Of a stretch of DNA of 57,518 bases, positions 1 to 9,834 are shown piece by piece. The translations under genes and the position numbers were made by a program. Source of the DNA: an uncultured Oleiphilus sp. (lineage in GTDB: Bacteria > Pseudomonadota > Gammaproteobacteria > Pseudomonadales > Oleiphilaceae); NCBI GenBank assembly GCA_913020245.1, contig CAJWAD010000009.1, positions 1 through 57,518 of the forward strand. Reading direction: 5' to 3'. Below the pieces are notes generated by a model. The model did not search any database and had not been told where the DNA came from. It saw only the letters and a list, made by a program, of their open reading frames with translations. The stretch's first letter is position 1; each line of letters starts with the position of its first letter.

Positions 1-1
1 T

Positions 2-2647
2 ACGCAGGTTGAGCTTGATGATGTGCGAGACTATGAGTTTTCGATAGAGGTGTCTGAGTCGACGCTACAGCGATACGGGCTTAGCCTTGCCCAAATAGCC
101 GAGCGTATCCAGCAGAGCTCCCTCGATGTCTCGGCGGGCACGTTAAAACGTCGAGGTGGTGATCTCTTAATTCGAGCCATGGGCCAAGCCTATAGTACCA
201 GTGACTTCGGCGATATTATTATAGAAAGTACAACAGATGGGCGCTTGCTGAAACTTAAAGATATCGCCCGTATTAAAGATGGTTTTGTCGAGTCACAAAC
301 CTTGTCGCGTTTTAACGGTGAGCGGGTGGCGCTCGTTGAGATTTACCGGGTGGGAGATCAGAGCGCGATAGAGGTCTCAGATAAAGTGAGAGCTTATCTT
401 GAAGAGACAAAAGACAAACTACCGCAAGGCTTGTCCTTAACGCCATGGCGCGATTGGTCAAAAATTGTTAAGAAACGCCTACAAACCCTCACCAATAATG
501 CGATTCAAGGTGGTATTTTGGTGATGCTGTTGCTCACCTTATTTTTACGCCCCGCCATTGCATTTTGGGTGGTGATTGGCATTCCTGTCTCGTTTATGGG
601 CGCGCTGATCTTTATGCCATTTTTTGGCGCAACGATTAATATTATTAGTTTATTCGGTTTTATTGTCATCCTAGGGATCGTGGTCGACGATGCCATCGTT
701 ACCGGCGAAAACATCTATTCCCATCTGAGAAGATCTGACAATGGCGTAGAAGCAGTAATCAACGGCACCAAGGAAGTTGCCGTGCCGGTGACATTCGGTA
801 TTTTAACGACGGTTGCTGCATTTTTACCGATCGCCTTTATAGAAGGGGTGCGCGGTCAGTTATTCGCGGCTATTCCGGTTGTGGTTATTCCAATTCTTCT
901 GTTTTCGTTAATCGAATCTAAGTTGGTACTGCCGGCGCATTTAAAACATTTAAAACTTAATCATCTCAAAGACGACCATGAACGTTCGCGTATTGAGGTT
1001 TGGCAAGAACGGTTTGCGGACAGTTTCGAAAATATGGTGCTGCATTACTACCGACCTGCGTTGGGATACGTGCTGCAATACCGTTATGCATTCCTAACGT
1101 TTTTCATCTCGTTGTTAGTGGTGATTTGGGTGCTGCTTTCAAGTGGCTGGATGAAGTTTATCTTTTTCCCTAAGGTGCAAAGTGAAGTGGCTCGCGCGGT
1201 GCTATCGATGCCTGTTGGTACACCATTTTCAGATACAGATCGTCATATTCAGCATATCTTGAGTGTCGCGCAAGGCTTGCAAGAAAAGTATGTAGACGAG
1301 GGCTCGGGCCAACCGATTATTCAGAATATTTTGGCAACGAGTGGGTCGTCAGGTCGATCGAATGCCTCGCATTATGGCCGTGTTATCTTTGATATTACGC
1401 CGCCTGAAGATCGCGTTTCGACCTTAACAAGTCGTGAGTTAGTAAACGAATGGCGCCGCGGTGTCGGACAAATTCCGGGGGCCGAGTCGTTAACCTACCG
1501 TGCAGAGATTGGCCGAGTGAGCGATCCCATCGATATTCAGTTTCGAGGGCAGGATTTTGAGCAGCTGGCGCGTATTGTTGAATTAACCAAACAAAAACTC
1601 GCAGAATACCCAACTATTTTTGATATTGAAGACAGTTATTCTGATGGTAAAGAAGCTTTACAACTTGAACTAAGACGCGAGGCGTATGCGCTAGGGTTAA
1701 GTCGGGCGCAAATCTTGCGACAGGTGCGCGAGGCTTTCTATGGTTTAGAAGTGCAGCGTATCCAGCGTGGTCGTGACGATGTGAAAGTGATGCTGCGTTA
1801 TCCTATGTCAGATAGACAGTCAATCCGGTCGCTCGAGCAGTTTCTTGTTACAACAGCCGAGGGCACGAAGGTACCGCTTTCTCAGTTGGTCAGTTTTAAC
1901 CCAGAATTAAGTCCAAACTCTATTTATCGGATAGACCGTTACCGAACCATTAGTGTTCGCGCCGATATCGATAAAGAAAACACCAATATGTTGGTCTTAC
2001 AGCGTGAGATTCGCGAGTTTATTGACCAAAATATTGCGCAATTCCCGCGCTTAAGTTACACCATGGAAGGCGAGGCAAAAGAACAACGCCAATCCTTTGG
2101 TAGCCTCGGGTATGGCCTTATCTTTGTGGCTTTCGTGATATATAGCTTATTGGCGATTCCGTTTAAATCGTATCTTCAGCCGTTTATTGTGATGACAGTT
2201 ATTCCTTTTGGTGCAATCGGTGCGATCGGTGGGCATTGGCTCATGGGTATGGACCTCACGCTCATAAGTTTGTTGGGCATGTTGGCGCTTATTGGGATTG
2301 TGGTCAACGACAGCCTAGTTCTCGTTGATTTTATAAATAAGCGTCGAGCACGTGGCGGGGCGTTACTGGAAACCGTCTCGGTTGCCGCCTCCGCGCGTTT
2401 TAGGCCGGTTATCTTAACGTCATTAACCACTTTTCTGGGGCTTATGCCGCTGTTATTTGAAAAGTCGACGCAAGCTCAATTTTTAATACCTATGGCGGTA
2501 TCGTTGGGCTTTGGGATTTTATTTGCCACCGCGATTACGCTTTTGTTGGTGCCGGTTAACTACTTGGTGATTGAAGATATTAAAAAACTGTTCGGCGTTT
2601 CGGAAAACACAGATGCACAGGCAGAGGCGACGGAGAATAAGCGGTGA
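2..2647 (+). CDS. RND efflux transporter permease subunit, 5' end outside window
   Basis: Inner-membrane proton-driven pump of the RND (AcrB/HAE1-like) superfamily, which works with a periplasmic adaptor and an outer-membrane channel. The frame is open to the left edge, so about 150 N-terminal residues of a usual ~1030 are missing; an internal GTG at 23 is not the start. Visible are periplasmic porter segments, a hydrophobic helix block around bases 500-950 containing GIVVDDAIV (the DD pair typical of the TM4 proton relay), a second porter half, and a C-terminal helix block (2100-2580) with GIVVNDSLVLVDF. The VNDS form in the second half is common in pumps of unknown substrate. The stop overlaps the following regulator gene by 4 bases. 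The family is certain; the substrate cannot be told. Confidence 0.93.
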   Translation, partial: TQVELDDVRDYEFSIEVSESTLQRYGLSLAQIAERIQQSSLDVSAGTLKRRGGDLLIRAMGQAYSTSDFGDIIIESTTDGRLLKLKDIARIKDGFVESQTLSRFNGERVALVEIYRVGDQSAIEVSDKVRAYLEETKDKLPQGLSLTPWRDWSKIVKKRLQTLTNNAIQGGILVMLLLTLFLRPAIAFWVVIGIPVSFMGALIFMPFFGATINIISLFGFIVILGIVVDDAIVTGENIYSHLRRSDNGVEAVINGTKEVAVPVTFGILTTVAAFLPIAFIEGVRGQLFAAIPVVVIPILLFSLIESKLVLPAHLKHLKLNHLKDDHERSRIEVWQERFADSFENMVLHYYRPALGYVLQYRYAFLTFFISLLVVIWVLLSSGWMKFIFFPKVQSEVARAVLSMPVGTPFSDTDRHIQHILSVAQGLQEKYVDEGSGQPIIQNILATSGSSGRSNASHYGRVIFDITPPEDRVSTLTSRELVNEWRRGVGQIPGAESLTYRAEIGRVSDPIDIQFRGQDFEQLARIVELTKQKLAEYPTIFDIEDSYSDGKEALQLELRREAYALGLSRAQILRQVREAFYGLEVQRIQRGRDDVKVMLRYPMSDRQSIRSLEQFLVTTAEGTKVPLSQLVSFNPELSPNSIYRIDRYRTISVRADIDKENTNMLVLQREIREFIDQNIAQFPRLSYTMEGEAKEQRQSFGSLGYGLIFVAFVIYSLLAIPFKSYLQPFIVMTVIPFGAIGAIGGHWLMGMDLTLISLLGMLALIGIVVNDSLVLVDFINKRRARGGALLETVSVAASARFRPVILTSLTTFLGLMPLLFEKSTQAQFLIPMAVSLGFGILFATAITLLLVPVNYLVIEDIKKLFGVSENTDAQAEATENKR

Positions 2648-3675
2648 AACGTCAGCATTCAGTGCCATTTCCGCTCGTACATTCATTGCTTTCGGCCGCA
2701 AAAGCAAAGAATGTTGATGTGGAGAGTGTTGCCAAAGATGCGGGCTTATCGCACTGGTTAGCTTTTTTTGATGAGCAAAGTGACCAGGTGCGTGTTCCCC
2801 TCGACGAATTCAGTCTCTTCTTAATTACGCTATGGCGCTTGATGGATGATGAAAGCGGCGGGTTTGCAGCGCGTCAGTTAAAGATTGGCACCTTCGCAAT
2901 GATGTGCCATTCGATTATTTCAGCGGGCAATTTGCGACGATCCCTTATCCGCAGCGCTCGCTATATTAAGCTGATAACCGATGATTTAGAGATCGAGCTC
3001 GAAGAGCGTGGCAGTGAGGCGCGACTCATTTTTGATTGGCATAACCCAAACGACCTCGATAGTGTATTTTTTATCACGTCGCTATTCGTGATTTGGGTGC
3101 GCTTATCTTGCTGGTTAATAGATCAGCCTATGCTGATGGAGCGCGTGCAGTTTAATTTTCCAAAGCCTGATTTTGGTGACGAATTTGAGTTGATGTTCCC
3201 ATGCAGGATAGAGTTTTCGCAGTCACGTAATATGTTCGCATTCGATAGTAAGCAGCTCGCCCAACCACTGCGTCAAACGCCGGACACCTTGGCGTCTTTT
3301 CTAACTGACGCACCCCAATCACTATTAACGCAGTTTCGCGATGATAATAGTGTCACCGCTCAGATAAAAAGATTATTAATGCATCAGGGTGGCGAGGAGT
3401 CTCCGTTGTCACCACTTAGTTTTGATGATATTGCTGAGGCCTTAAAAACCACGACCCACACGCTGCGCAGACGCCTAAAAGATGAGGGCCATAGTTTTCA
3501 GGAAATAAAAGACAGTATACGCCGCGATGTGGCGGTGAGCAGTTTGAAACACAGTGATGTTAGTGTGCAAGACCTAGCCGAGCAGCTTGGCTTCTCTGAG
3601 TCTGCCGCCTTTATCCGGGCCTTTAAAAAATGGACAGGCCACACCCCGAGTGGGTTTAGAGAGCAAAGTAGCTAA
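2644..3675 (+). CDS. AraC-family transcriptional regulator
   Basis: DNA-binding regulator of 343 residues with the layout of the OruR/ArgR-like AraC subgroup: a long N-terminal effector or dimerisation region (about 1-240) and a C-terminal double helix-turn-helix (about 255-340). The HTH region includes LRRRLKDEG and the family signature around VQDLAEQLGFSESAAFIRAFKKW, ending in TPSGFR. It starts with GTG inside the pump stop (GTGA overlap), so it is translationally coupled to the RND gene. It may control that pump or the fatty-acid genes that start 206 bases downstream; neither is shown by the sequence. Confidence 0.9.
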   Translation: MKRQHSVPFPLVHSLLSAAKAKNVDVESVAKDAGLSHWLAFFDEQSDQVRVPLDEFSLFLITLWRLMDDESGGFAARQLKIGTFAMMCHSIISAGNLRRSLIRSARYIKLITDDLEIELEERGSEARLIFDWHNPNDLDSVFFITSLFVIWVRLSCWLIDQPMLMERVQFNFPKPDFGDEFELMFPCRIEFSQSRNMFAFDSKQLAQPLRQTPDTLASFLTDAPQSLLTQFRDDNSVTAQIKRLLMHQGGEESPLSPLSFDDIAEALKTTTHTLRRRLKDEGHSFQEIKDSIRRDVAVSSLKHSDVSVQDLAEQLGFSESAAFIRAFKKWTGHTPSGFREQSS

Positions 3676-3819
3676 ACGTTTTCTTACACGCCGATACTAA
3701 CCCTCAGTAATAATCACAGCCACCCCTCGTTTTGGCATTCTAGCCATTACATTTTAGTTAACAATAAACCTATCTGCTGATCTGCAATAAATTGTCAATG
3801 TACTTGTTAATCGAGGTCA

Positions 3820-3847
3820 TTGAGCCTAATGACGCCTGCGCTATATT
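3820..3847 (+). promoter_or_regulatory. Candidate sigma-70 promoter of the thiolase-fadJ operon
   Basis: TTGAGC (3820-3825), a 16-base spacer and TATATT (3842-3847) lie 35 bases before the chosen thiolase start. Transcription would begin near 3854, giving a leader of about 28 bases. The position also argues against the longer open frame that starts at 3792, upstream of this promoter. The -35 match is only fair. Confidence 0.45.
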
Positions 3848-3881
3848 AGACGACGGTTCGTCACATACACAGGACAAAACT

Positions 3882-5090
3882 ATGACAAACGAAGCATACA
3901 TCTTTGATGCTATCCGAACACCTCGGGGTCGAGGTAAAGCGTCTGGTGCGCTACACGAAGTAAAGCCGGTTTCCCTTCTTTCACAACTTCTGCATTCGCT
4001 CGAAGAGCGCAATGGCTTTGAGTCAGAAGCAGTTGATGACATTGTAATGGGCTGTGTGACCGCCGTGGGTGACCAGGGAGCGGATATAGCAAAGACCGCC
4101 GCACTGGCAGCGGGTTGGGATGATGATGTAGCGGGTGTAGTGTTAAACCGCTTTTGTGCATCAGGTCTAGAAGCAGTGAACACAGCCGCGATGAAAGTGC
4201 GCTCAGGCTGGGAAAATCTCGTGGTCGCTGGAGGTGTCGAATCGATGTCGCGAATTCCCATGGGCAGCGACGGTGGCGCCTGGGCGATGGACCCGGAAAC
4301 GAACTTCGATACGGGTTTTATGCCGCAGGGTATCGGTGCGGATTTAATTGCTACCTTAGGCGGCTACTCCCGCGAAGATGTCGATACGTTTGCAATGAAT
4401 TCGCATCATAAAGCGGCGGATGCTTGGGAGCGAGGCGCGTTTAGTAAATCAGTGATTCCGGTTGTTGATCGCAACGGCATTACTATTCTAGAGCAAGATG
4501 AATTGGTTCGTCCTGATAGCAGTCTTGAGACACTCGGAAGTTTAAAAGCATCGTTCCAGATGATGGGCGACATGGGTTTTGACGGCGTTGCTAAAGAGCG
4601 TTATCCGCAGGTTGAAACAATTAAACATATTCATTCTCCTGGCAATTCGTCAGGTATTGTTGATGGTGCGGCAGCGGTCCTAATCGGTAGTGAAGCCGCG
4701 GGTAAACAGTTTGGTATGAAGCCACGAGCGCGCGTTGTCGCTACCGCTGTGGTTGGTACTGATCCGACTATCATGCTTACGGGGCCCGCGCCCTCGGCGC
4801 GTAAAGCCTTAAAAGTGGCAGGCATGGACGTATCGGATATTGATCTTTTTGAAGTGAACGAGGCGTTTGCATCGGTCGTCATGCGCTTTATGGATGAGAT
4901 GGGCGTTGATGCCGACAAAGTCAATGTGAATGGCGGCTCGATTGCCATGGGGCATCCATTGGGCGCGACCGGGGCCATGATTATAGGTACGTTGTTGGAT
5001 GAGCTCGAAGCCCGCGATTTAAAGACAGGTCTAGCGACCTTATGCGTCGGCGGCGGTATGGGTATCGCCACCATTATTGAAAGAGTTTAA
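3882..5090 (+). CDS. Acetyl-CoA C-acyltransferase (thiolase)
   Basis: Thiolase, 402 residues, the last step of beta-oxidation (3-ketoacyl-CoA + CoA to acetyl-CoA and a shortened acyl-CoA) or the reverse condensation. The nucleophilic cysteine is Cys92 in [11 protein letters not shown], the catalytic histidine is His358 in [11 protein letters not shown], and the second cysteine is Cys388 in CVGGGMG, the canonical spacing. The start at 3882 is preferred because AGGAC lies just upstream and [14 protein letters not shown] matches thiolase N-termini; the open frame to 3792 adds 30 residues unlike the family. The fadJ-like gene begins 19 bases after its stop, so the two form a fadIJ-like pair. Chain-length preference cannot be read from sequence. 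Confidence 0.95.
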   Translation: MTNEAYIFDAIRTPRGRGKASGALHEVKPVSLLSQLLHSLEERNGFESEAVDDIVMGCVTAVGDQGADIAKTAALAAGWDDDVAGVVLNRFCASGLEAVNTAAMKVRSGWENLVVAGGVESMSRIPMGSDGGAWAMDPETNFDTGFMPQGIGADLIATLGGYSREDVDTFAMNSHHKAADAWERGAFSKSVIPVVDRNGITILEQDELVRPDSSLETLGSLKASFQMMGDMGFDGVAKERYPQVETIKHIHSPGNSSGIVDGAAAVLIGSEAAGKQFGMKPRARVVATAVVGTDPTIMLTGPAPSARKALKVAGMDVSDIDLFEVNEAFASVVMRFMDEMGVDADKVNVNGGSIAMGHPLGATGAMIIGTLLDELEARDLKTGLATLCVGGGMGIATIIERV

Positions 5091-5109
5091 GGACAGCTAG
5101 GAGTCTTAC

Positions 5110-7245
5110 ATGAGTTCAGTCTTATTAGAAAAAGATCAAGATAATATTATTCACTTGGTCTTAGATCGTCCAAACGCCAGCGCCAATGTGATGGATCAAA
5201 CGTTCACTGATGATCTGGCCGCAGCGGTCAACGATATTCAGGCGATGGATGATTTTGCCGGCGTGATTTTTCGTTCTACCAAGAAAACCTTTTTTGCTGG
5301 CGGAGACCTTGATTCGTTGTACGCAACGACGAAGGAAAATGCGCAAGCATTGCATGACATGGTCACCAAAATTAAAGCGTCCATGCGTTATTTAGAAACC
5401 TGCGGCAAGCCAGTAGTTGCTTGTATTAACGGTGCTGCGTTGGGTGGTGGCTGGGAATTAGCCCTTGCCTGCCATCATCGTATTGCCCTTGAAAAAGGCG
5501 TGACGCTGGGTCTTCCTGAAGTGACGCTTGGCTTGTTGCCCGGTGGCGGGGGCGTGGTGCGCATGTCTCGATTGCTTGGTCTGCAAGCGGCCTTGCCTTA
5601 CTTGACCGAAGGCAAACAATTCAAGCCAGAAAAAGGCAAAGAACTAGGTTTAATTGATGATGTGGTGGAAACCGCAGAACAGTTACTTGATGCAGCGATC
5701 ACGTTCATTAAAGCGAATCCAAAAGCGCAGCAACCTTATGATGTAAAAGGGTATAAAGTGCCCGGCGGTAAGCCAACTAATCCTGCGCTCGCTAAAATGT
5801 TGCCCATAGCACCGGCCATGATGCGCGCGAAAACGAAAGGGACAATGCCCGCGCCGGAGTCAATTTTGTCGGTGATGGTGGAGAGTTTGCAAGTCGATAT
5901 TGATTCGGCAATGCGTATCGAAACACGTTACTTTGTTGAATTGGTTTGTGGGCAAGTATCCAAAAATATGATTGGTACTTTCTGGTATCAGCTTAACGAA
6001 ATTAAAGCAGGCGCAGCGCGACCGGAAGGCATTGCGGCCGCTAAATTTACCAAAGTGGGCGTGCTCGGTGCAGGGATGATGGGCGCGGGTATAGCGTATT
6101 CATCGGCTTCACGAGGCGTTGAAGTTGTTCTTAAGGATGTGTCGCAAGAAAGTGCCGATAAAGGCAAGGCGTATTCCGAGAATATACTCAATAAAAAAGT
6201 GAAGAAAGGGCGTATGAGCGCAGAAAGACGCGATCAAATTCTAGCCTTGATTACGCCGACCACGCAGGCCTCAGATTTGGCGGGTTGTGACATTGTTATT
6301 GAAGCGGTGTTCGAAGAGCGCGGGTTGAAAGCAAAAGTAACGCAAGAAGCGGAAGCGCAGCTTGATGCATCTGCCGTATTCGCATCGAACACCTCAACCT
6401 TGCCTATCACCGGTTTAGCGGAAAGCTCCGCGCGGCCAGCCAATTTTATAGGTCTGCATTTCTTTTCGCCAGTCGACAAAATGCCCTTGGTAGAGATTAT
6501 TTGTGGTGAACAAACCTCAGACGAAACCTTGGCGCGTGCTTATGATTTTGTGCAACAAATCGCTAAGACGCCGATCGTTGTTAATGATAGCCGTGGTTTT
6601 TATACCTCGCGCGTATTTGGGACGTTCGCCAATGAAGGCATTGCTATGGTCGGAGAGGGTGTTGCACCGGCCGCGGTAGAAAATGCTGCATTTCTGGCAG
6701 GCTTTCCCGTCGGGCCGTTGGCAGTGACGGATGAGGTAAGTATGACGTTGATGGAAAAGATTCGGAATCAGACCATCAAAGACTTGCAGGACGAAGGTAA
6801 GCCTTATCAACATCATCCGGCTGAGAAAGTAGTAGATCAGATGCTGGAAGATAACCGCGCAGGCAAACTTGCTGGCGCCGGCTTTTATGAGTATCCCAAG
6901 GCAGGGGGTAAAAACTTATGGACAGGATTGTCGGGTAAGTTTGGTGGCGATGCTGACTTTGCATTACAGGATTTGAAAGACAGACTTCTCTATATACAAG
7001 CCATTGAAACCGCTCGTTGTTTAGAAGAAAAAGTACTCACGAGTGTCCGTGATGCCAATATTGGTTCGATCATGGGGATTGGTTATCCGGTATGGACTGG
7101 AGGCATTTTGCAATTTATCAACCAAGTAGGGCTTAAACAGTTTATTCACCGTGCTGAAGAATTGCATGAGCAATATGGTGAACGCTTTGCTGTGCCAGAA
7201 CTGCTCAAAACGATGGCGGCTGAAGGGACGACATTTAAAGATTAA
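5110..7245 (+). CDS. fadJ: FadJ/FadB-like enoyl-CoA hydratase / 3-hydroxyacyl-CoA dehydrogenase
   Basis: Fused beta-oxidation enzyme of 711 residues. Residues 1-~200 are a crotonase domain with both hydratase glutamates, Glu116 (in LGGGWELALA) and Glu137 (GLPEVTLG). The 3-hydroxyacyl-CoA dehydrogenase part begins with the Rossmann motif G320-A-G-MM-G325 and continues with SNTSTLPI and the catalytic-histidine region GLHFFSPVDKMPLVE, then a C-terminal dehydrogenase domain. The length is that of FadJ. Together with the preceding thiolase it forms the alpha and beta subunits of a trifunctional-type complex. The symbol is by resemblance; which E. coli paralogue it matches in function is uncertain. 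Confidence 0.93.
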   Translation: MSSVLLEKDQDNIIHLVLDRPNASANVMDQTFTDDLAAAVNDIQAMDDFAGVIFRSTKKTFFAGGDLDSLYATTKENAQALHDMVTKIKASMRYLETCGKPVVACINGAALGGGWELALACHHRIALEKGVTLGLPEVTLGLLPGGGGVVRMSRLLGLQAALPYLTEGKQFKPEKGKELGLIDDVVETAEQLLDAAITFIKANPKAQQPYDVKGYKVPGGKPTNPALAKMLPIAPAMMRAKTKGTMPAPESILSVMVESLQVDIDSAMRIETRYFVELVCGQVSKNMIGTFWYQLNEIKAGAARPEGIAAAKFTKVGVLGAGMMGAGIAYSSASRGVEVVLKDVSQESADKGKAYSENILNKKVKKGRMSAERRDQILALITPTTQASDLAGCDIVIEAVFEERGLKAKVTQEAEAQLDASAVFASNTSTLPITGLAESSARPANFIGLHFFSPVDKMPLVEIICGEQTSDETLARAYDFVQQIAKTPIVVNDSRGFYTSRVFGTFANEGIAMVGEGVAPAAVENAAFLAGFPVGPLAVTDEVSMTLMEKIRNQTIKDLQDEGKPYQHHPAEKVVDQMLEDNRAGKLAGAGFYEYPKAGGKNLWTGLSGKFGGDADFALQDLKDRLLYIQAIETARCLEEKVLTSVRDANIGSIMGIGYPVWTGGILQFINQVGLKQFIHRAEELHEQYGERFAVPELLKTMAAEGTTFKD

Positions 7246-7294
7246 TCAGCTTATCTATAAGCACACAAACTAAAACATAAACCATTAATGAAAG

Positions 7295-7314
7295 CGGGCG
7301 AGGTGTCTCGCCCG
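7295..7314 (+). other. Hairpin directly before the acyl-CoA dehydrogenase ribosome-binding site
   Basis: CGGGCGAG (7295-7302), loop GTGT and CTCGCCCG (7307-7314) form a perfect 8-bp GC-rich stem. It is followed at once by the Shine-Dalgarno CAGGAG (7315-7320) of the gene at 7328. There is no U-tract, so it is more likely a processing or stability element, or a weak attenuator, than a full terminator. Confidence 0.5.
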
Positions 7315-7327
7315 ACAGGAGTTAGAA

Positions 7328-8467
7328 ATGATAAAGCGTACAGTGTTTGAGTCAGAGCATGAAATGTTTCGCGATAGCTTTAAGAAGTTTTTGCAAGAAG
7401 AAGCGGTACCCTATCATGCGCAATGGGAAAAAGATGGTCAGGTTTCTCGAGAGCTTTGGCGAAAGGCTGGGCAAATGGGCTTTCTTTGCCCAACCATGCC
7501 AGAAGAATACGGCGGCGTAGACGCTGATTTTCGTTATAACGCCATCGTTGATGAAGAAGTCGCAAATCTCGGCTTGAGCGGAATTGGCTTCGGTCTTCAC
7601 TCAGATATCTCGGTGCCTTATTTACTGAACTATGGCACGGACGAACAGAAGCAGAAGTATATGCCGGGCTGCATTAATGGGGATATCGTAACGGCAATCG
7701 CTATGACTGAGCCAGGAACAGGCTCGGATCTGCAGGGTGTGAAGACAACAGCGGTGTTGGACGGCGATCATTATATCCTTAATGGTTCGAAAACGTTTAT
7801 TACCAATGGTCAAATGGCTGACTTAGTTATTGTTGTAGCCAAAACCGACCCAGCGGCTGGTGCGAAGGGCACAAGCTTGCTTTTGGTTGAAGCGGGTTTT
7901 GAAGGTTTTGATAAAGGCCAGAACTTAGAGAAAATTGGGATGAAAGCGCAGGATACGTCTGAACTTTTCTTCCAAGATGTGAAGGTGCCAAAAGAAAATT
8001 TGCTTGGCGCAGAGGGCATGGGCTTTATTTACCTGATGAAGGAGCTGCCTCAGGAGCGTTTGTCGGTTGGTTTAAACGCACTTGCCAATGCGGAATCTAT
8101 TTTGCAACAAACGATCGACTATGTGAAAGAGCGTAAGGCATTTGGTCGGGCTATTTCATCCTTCCAAAATACCCAATTCAAGCTGGCCGAGATGTCAGCA
8201 ACGCTAACCATGGCGCGTGTGTTCATTGATAAATGCTTGGAATTACACTTAGACAACAAGTTAGATGTTGTGACGGCTGCTAAGTTGAAACTGCTATCAA
8301 CGGACATCCAATGCGACGTTATTGATGAATGTCTGCAATTGCATGGTGGCTACGGGTATATGTTGGAGTATCCAGTTGCGCGGGCTTATGCCGATGCACG
8401 GGTACAAAAAATTTATGCAGGTACGAATGAGATCATGAAATTAATTATCGGCCGCTCTATTGTGTAA
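7328..8467 (+). CDS. Acyl-CoA dehydrogenase
   Basis: FAD-dependent enzyme of 379 residues that introduces the trans-2 double bond into acyl-CoA, the first beta-oxidation step. It shows the family layout: N-terminal helical domain, middle beta domain with AMTEPGTGSDLQG (substrate/FAD-contact signature) and NGSKTFITNG, and a C-terminal helical domain with QLHGGYGYMLEYPVARAYAD. The predicted catalytic base is Glu368 in YAGTNEIMK. A clear CAGGAG lies 7 bases before the ATG. It is 82 bases behind fadJ and reads in the same direction, so this cluster supplies all four beta-oxidation activities. Substrate length is not resolvable. Confidence 0.94.
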   Translation: MIKRTVFESEHEMFRDSFKKFLQEEAVPYHAQWEKDGQVSRELWRKAGQMGFLCPTMPEEYGGVDADFRYNAIVDEEVANLGLSGIGFGLHSDISVPYLLNYGTDEQKQKYMPGCINGDIVTAIAMTEPGTGSDLQGVKTTAVLDGDHYILNGSKTFITNGQMADLVIVVAKTDPAAGAKGTSLLLVEAGFEGFDKGQNLEKIGMKAQDTSELFFQDVKVPKENLLGAEGMGFIYLMKELPQERLSVGLNALANAESILQQTIDYVKERKAFGRAISSFQNTQFKLAEMSATLTMARVFIDKCLELHLDNKLDVVTAAKLKLLSTDIQCDVIDECLQLHGGYGYMLEYPVARAYADARVQKIYAGTNEIMKLIIGRSIV

Positions 8468-8484
8468 AGCCGGTTAGTTTGTTC

Positions 8485-8517
8485 GGTAAGCCTTGCGGGT
8501 GTTTCGCAAAGCTTACC
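8485..8517 (+). terminator. Stem-loop after the acyl-CoA dehydrogenase
   Basis: Arms GGTAAGCCTTGCG (8485-8497) and CGCAAAGCTTACC (8505-8517) pair over 13 positions with one mismatch around a 7-base loop. The following sequence has scattered Ts rather than a clean run, so termination may be partial or the hairpin may stabilise the 3' end. Confidence 0.5.
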
Positions 8518-8600
8518 GCCTCTGCTTTACTTACTTCACTCTCGATAACGCCTTTATTACTGACATTAATAATGCGCCACCATAAAAAAAAGGAGTGCTA

Positions 8601-9785
8601 ATGAGCCTGCCCCTTAACGGATTAAAAATACTCGATTTTTCAACTTTGCTGCCGGGGCCATATGCCACCCAGCTACTTTCAGATATGGGCGCCGAGGTGT
8701 TACGAATTGAATCGCCGACGCGTCCCGATCTTCTTAAAATGATGCCACCGATGGTGGGTAAAGTGTCCGCCGCGCACGCAACCATTAACCGCAATAAAAA
8801 ATCGCTAGCTTTAGACTTAAAAAAGCCACAAGCAAAAGACATTATAAAAAAATTGCTGAGTGAGTATGACATTGTTGTAGAACAATTTAGGCCAGGGGTT
8901 ATGTCACGCCTGGGGCTTGGGTATTCAGAGGTCAAGGCCATTAATCCATCGGTGATCTACTGTTCGATTACGGGTTATGGGCAAACTGGCCCACTAAAAG
9001 ATCGTGCCGGGCATGACATCAATTATTTAGCCTTATCAGGTTTGGCCAGTTATTCGGGGACGAAAGAATCCGGCCCGATGTTATCGGCGACGCAAATTGC
9101 GGATATAGCGGGAGGGTCTCATCATGCAGTGATGGCGATATTAGCGGCCTATATTCAGCGTACCACAAGCGGTGAGGGGCAGCATTTAGATATCAGCATG
9201 TCTGATGCGGCGTTGTCGCTCAATACCATGTTTGGTGCGGCGGCATTGGCTGACGCGAAGCCGCCGGGCTTAGGCACCGAAATGTTAAACGGTGGCTTGT
9301 TCTATGGTTATTATCAAACTGCAGATGATAAGTATTTGTCGATTGGGAGCTTAGAGCCAAACTTTGCAGCAGGCTTACTCAGTTTGCTAGGTTTGCAGGA
9401 CTGTATGAACCTAATTGCTGATGTACGTCCGGCCTCACAAGAAAAGCTAAAGAAAGCGATTCAGGATAAAATTTCTGCACAGAGCCGCACTTATTGGGTG
9501 GAGGCTTTTGCTGCGATTGATGTGTGCGTTGAGCCGGTACTCGACTTTAATGAGGCCGCACAACATCCGCATTTTGTCGAGCGTGGGATGGTCGTGCAAG
9601 CGCTTGATGAGCACGGTAATAGTGTCAAACAGCTCAAATCAGCGCTACCATTTCCCGCTACTCAGGTGACGATGGGTGCTGAATTGGGCCGGCATACTCA
9701 AGAGGTCATGCAAAGTTTGGGTTATAGCAATGCGGAGATTGAAGAATTAGCGAATCAGGCTTGCGTTAAAACCTATGCGCAATAA
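8601..9785 (+). CDS. CaiB/BaiF family CoA transferase, alpha-methylacyl-CoA racemase-like
   Basis: Class III CoA-transferase fold, 394 residues. The sequence favours the racemase (AMACR/MCR) branch: the signature RAGHDINYLALSG carries His138, IADIAGG carries Asp168, and LSIGSLEPNF carries Glu252, matching the three catalytic residues of the mycobacterial racemase. Such enzymes interconvert (2R)- and (2S)-methylacyl-CoA so that branched acids can enter beta-oxidation, which fits its place after the fad genes. The ATG at 8601 is preferred over an in-frame GTG at 8595 because that GTG overlaps the Shine-Dalgarno AGGAG (8591-8595). A plain CoA transferase remains possible. Confidence 0.85.
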   Translation: MSLPLNGLKILDFSTLLPGPYATQLLSDMGAEVLRIESPTRPDLLKMMPPMVGKVSAAHATINRNKKSLALDLKKPQAKDIIKKLLSEYDIVVEQFRPGVMSRLGLGYSEVKAINPSVIYCSITGYGQTGPLKDRAGHDINYLALSGLASYSGTKESGPMLSATQIADIAGGSHHAVMAILAAYIQRTTSGEGQHLDISMSDAALSLNTMFGAAALADAKPPGLGTEMLNGGLFYGYYQTADDKYLSIGSLEPNFAAGLLSLLGLQDCMNLIADVRPASQEKLKKAIQDKISAQSRTYWVEAFAAIDVCVEPVLDFNEAAQHPHFVERGMVVQALDEHGNSVKQLKSALPFPATQVTMGAELGRHTQEVMQSLGYSNAEIEELANQACVKTYAQ

Positions 9786-9834
9786 ACTAGGGCTCCTGTA
9801 AATTGACCATTTATTATTAAGGTAACGAAATTTT

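Noticed and set aside
3792-3881. Upstream extension of the thiolase open frame
   Set aside because: It precedes the likely promoter (3820-3847), lacks family similarity, and ATG 3882 has a Shine-Dalgarno and the expected N-terminus.
3770-4261. 163-codon frame antisense to the thiolase
   Set aside because: Ser/Thr/Pro-rich reverse-frame artefact of a strongly coding region.
8531-8941. 136-codon frame antisense to the racemase-like gene
   Set aside because: Opposes a well-supported gene and has a low-complexity peptide with no family.
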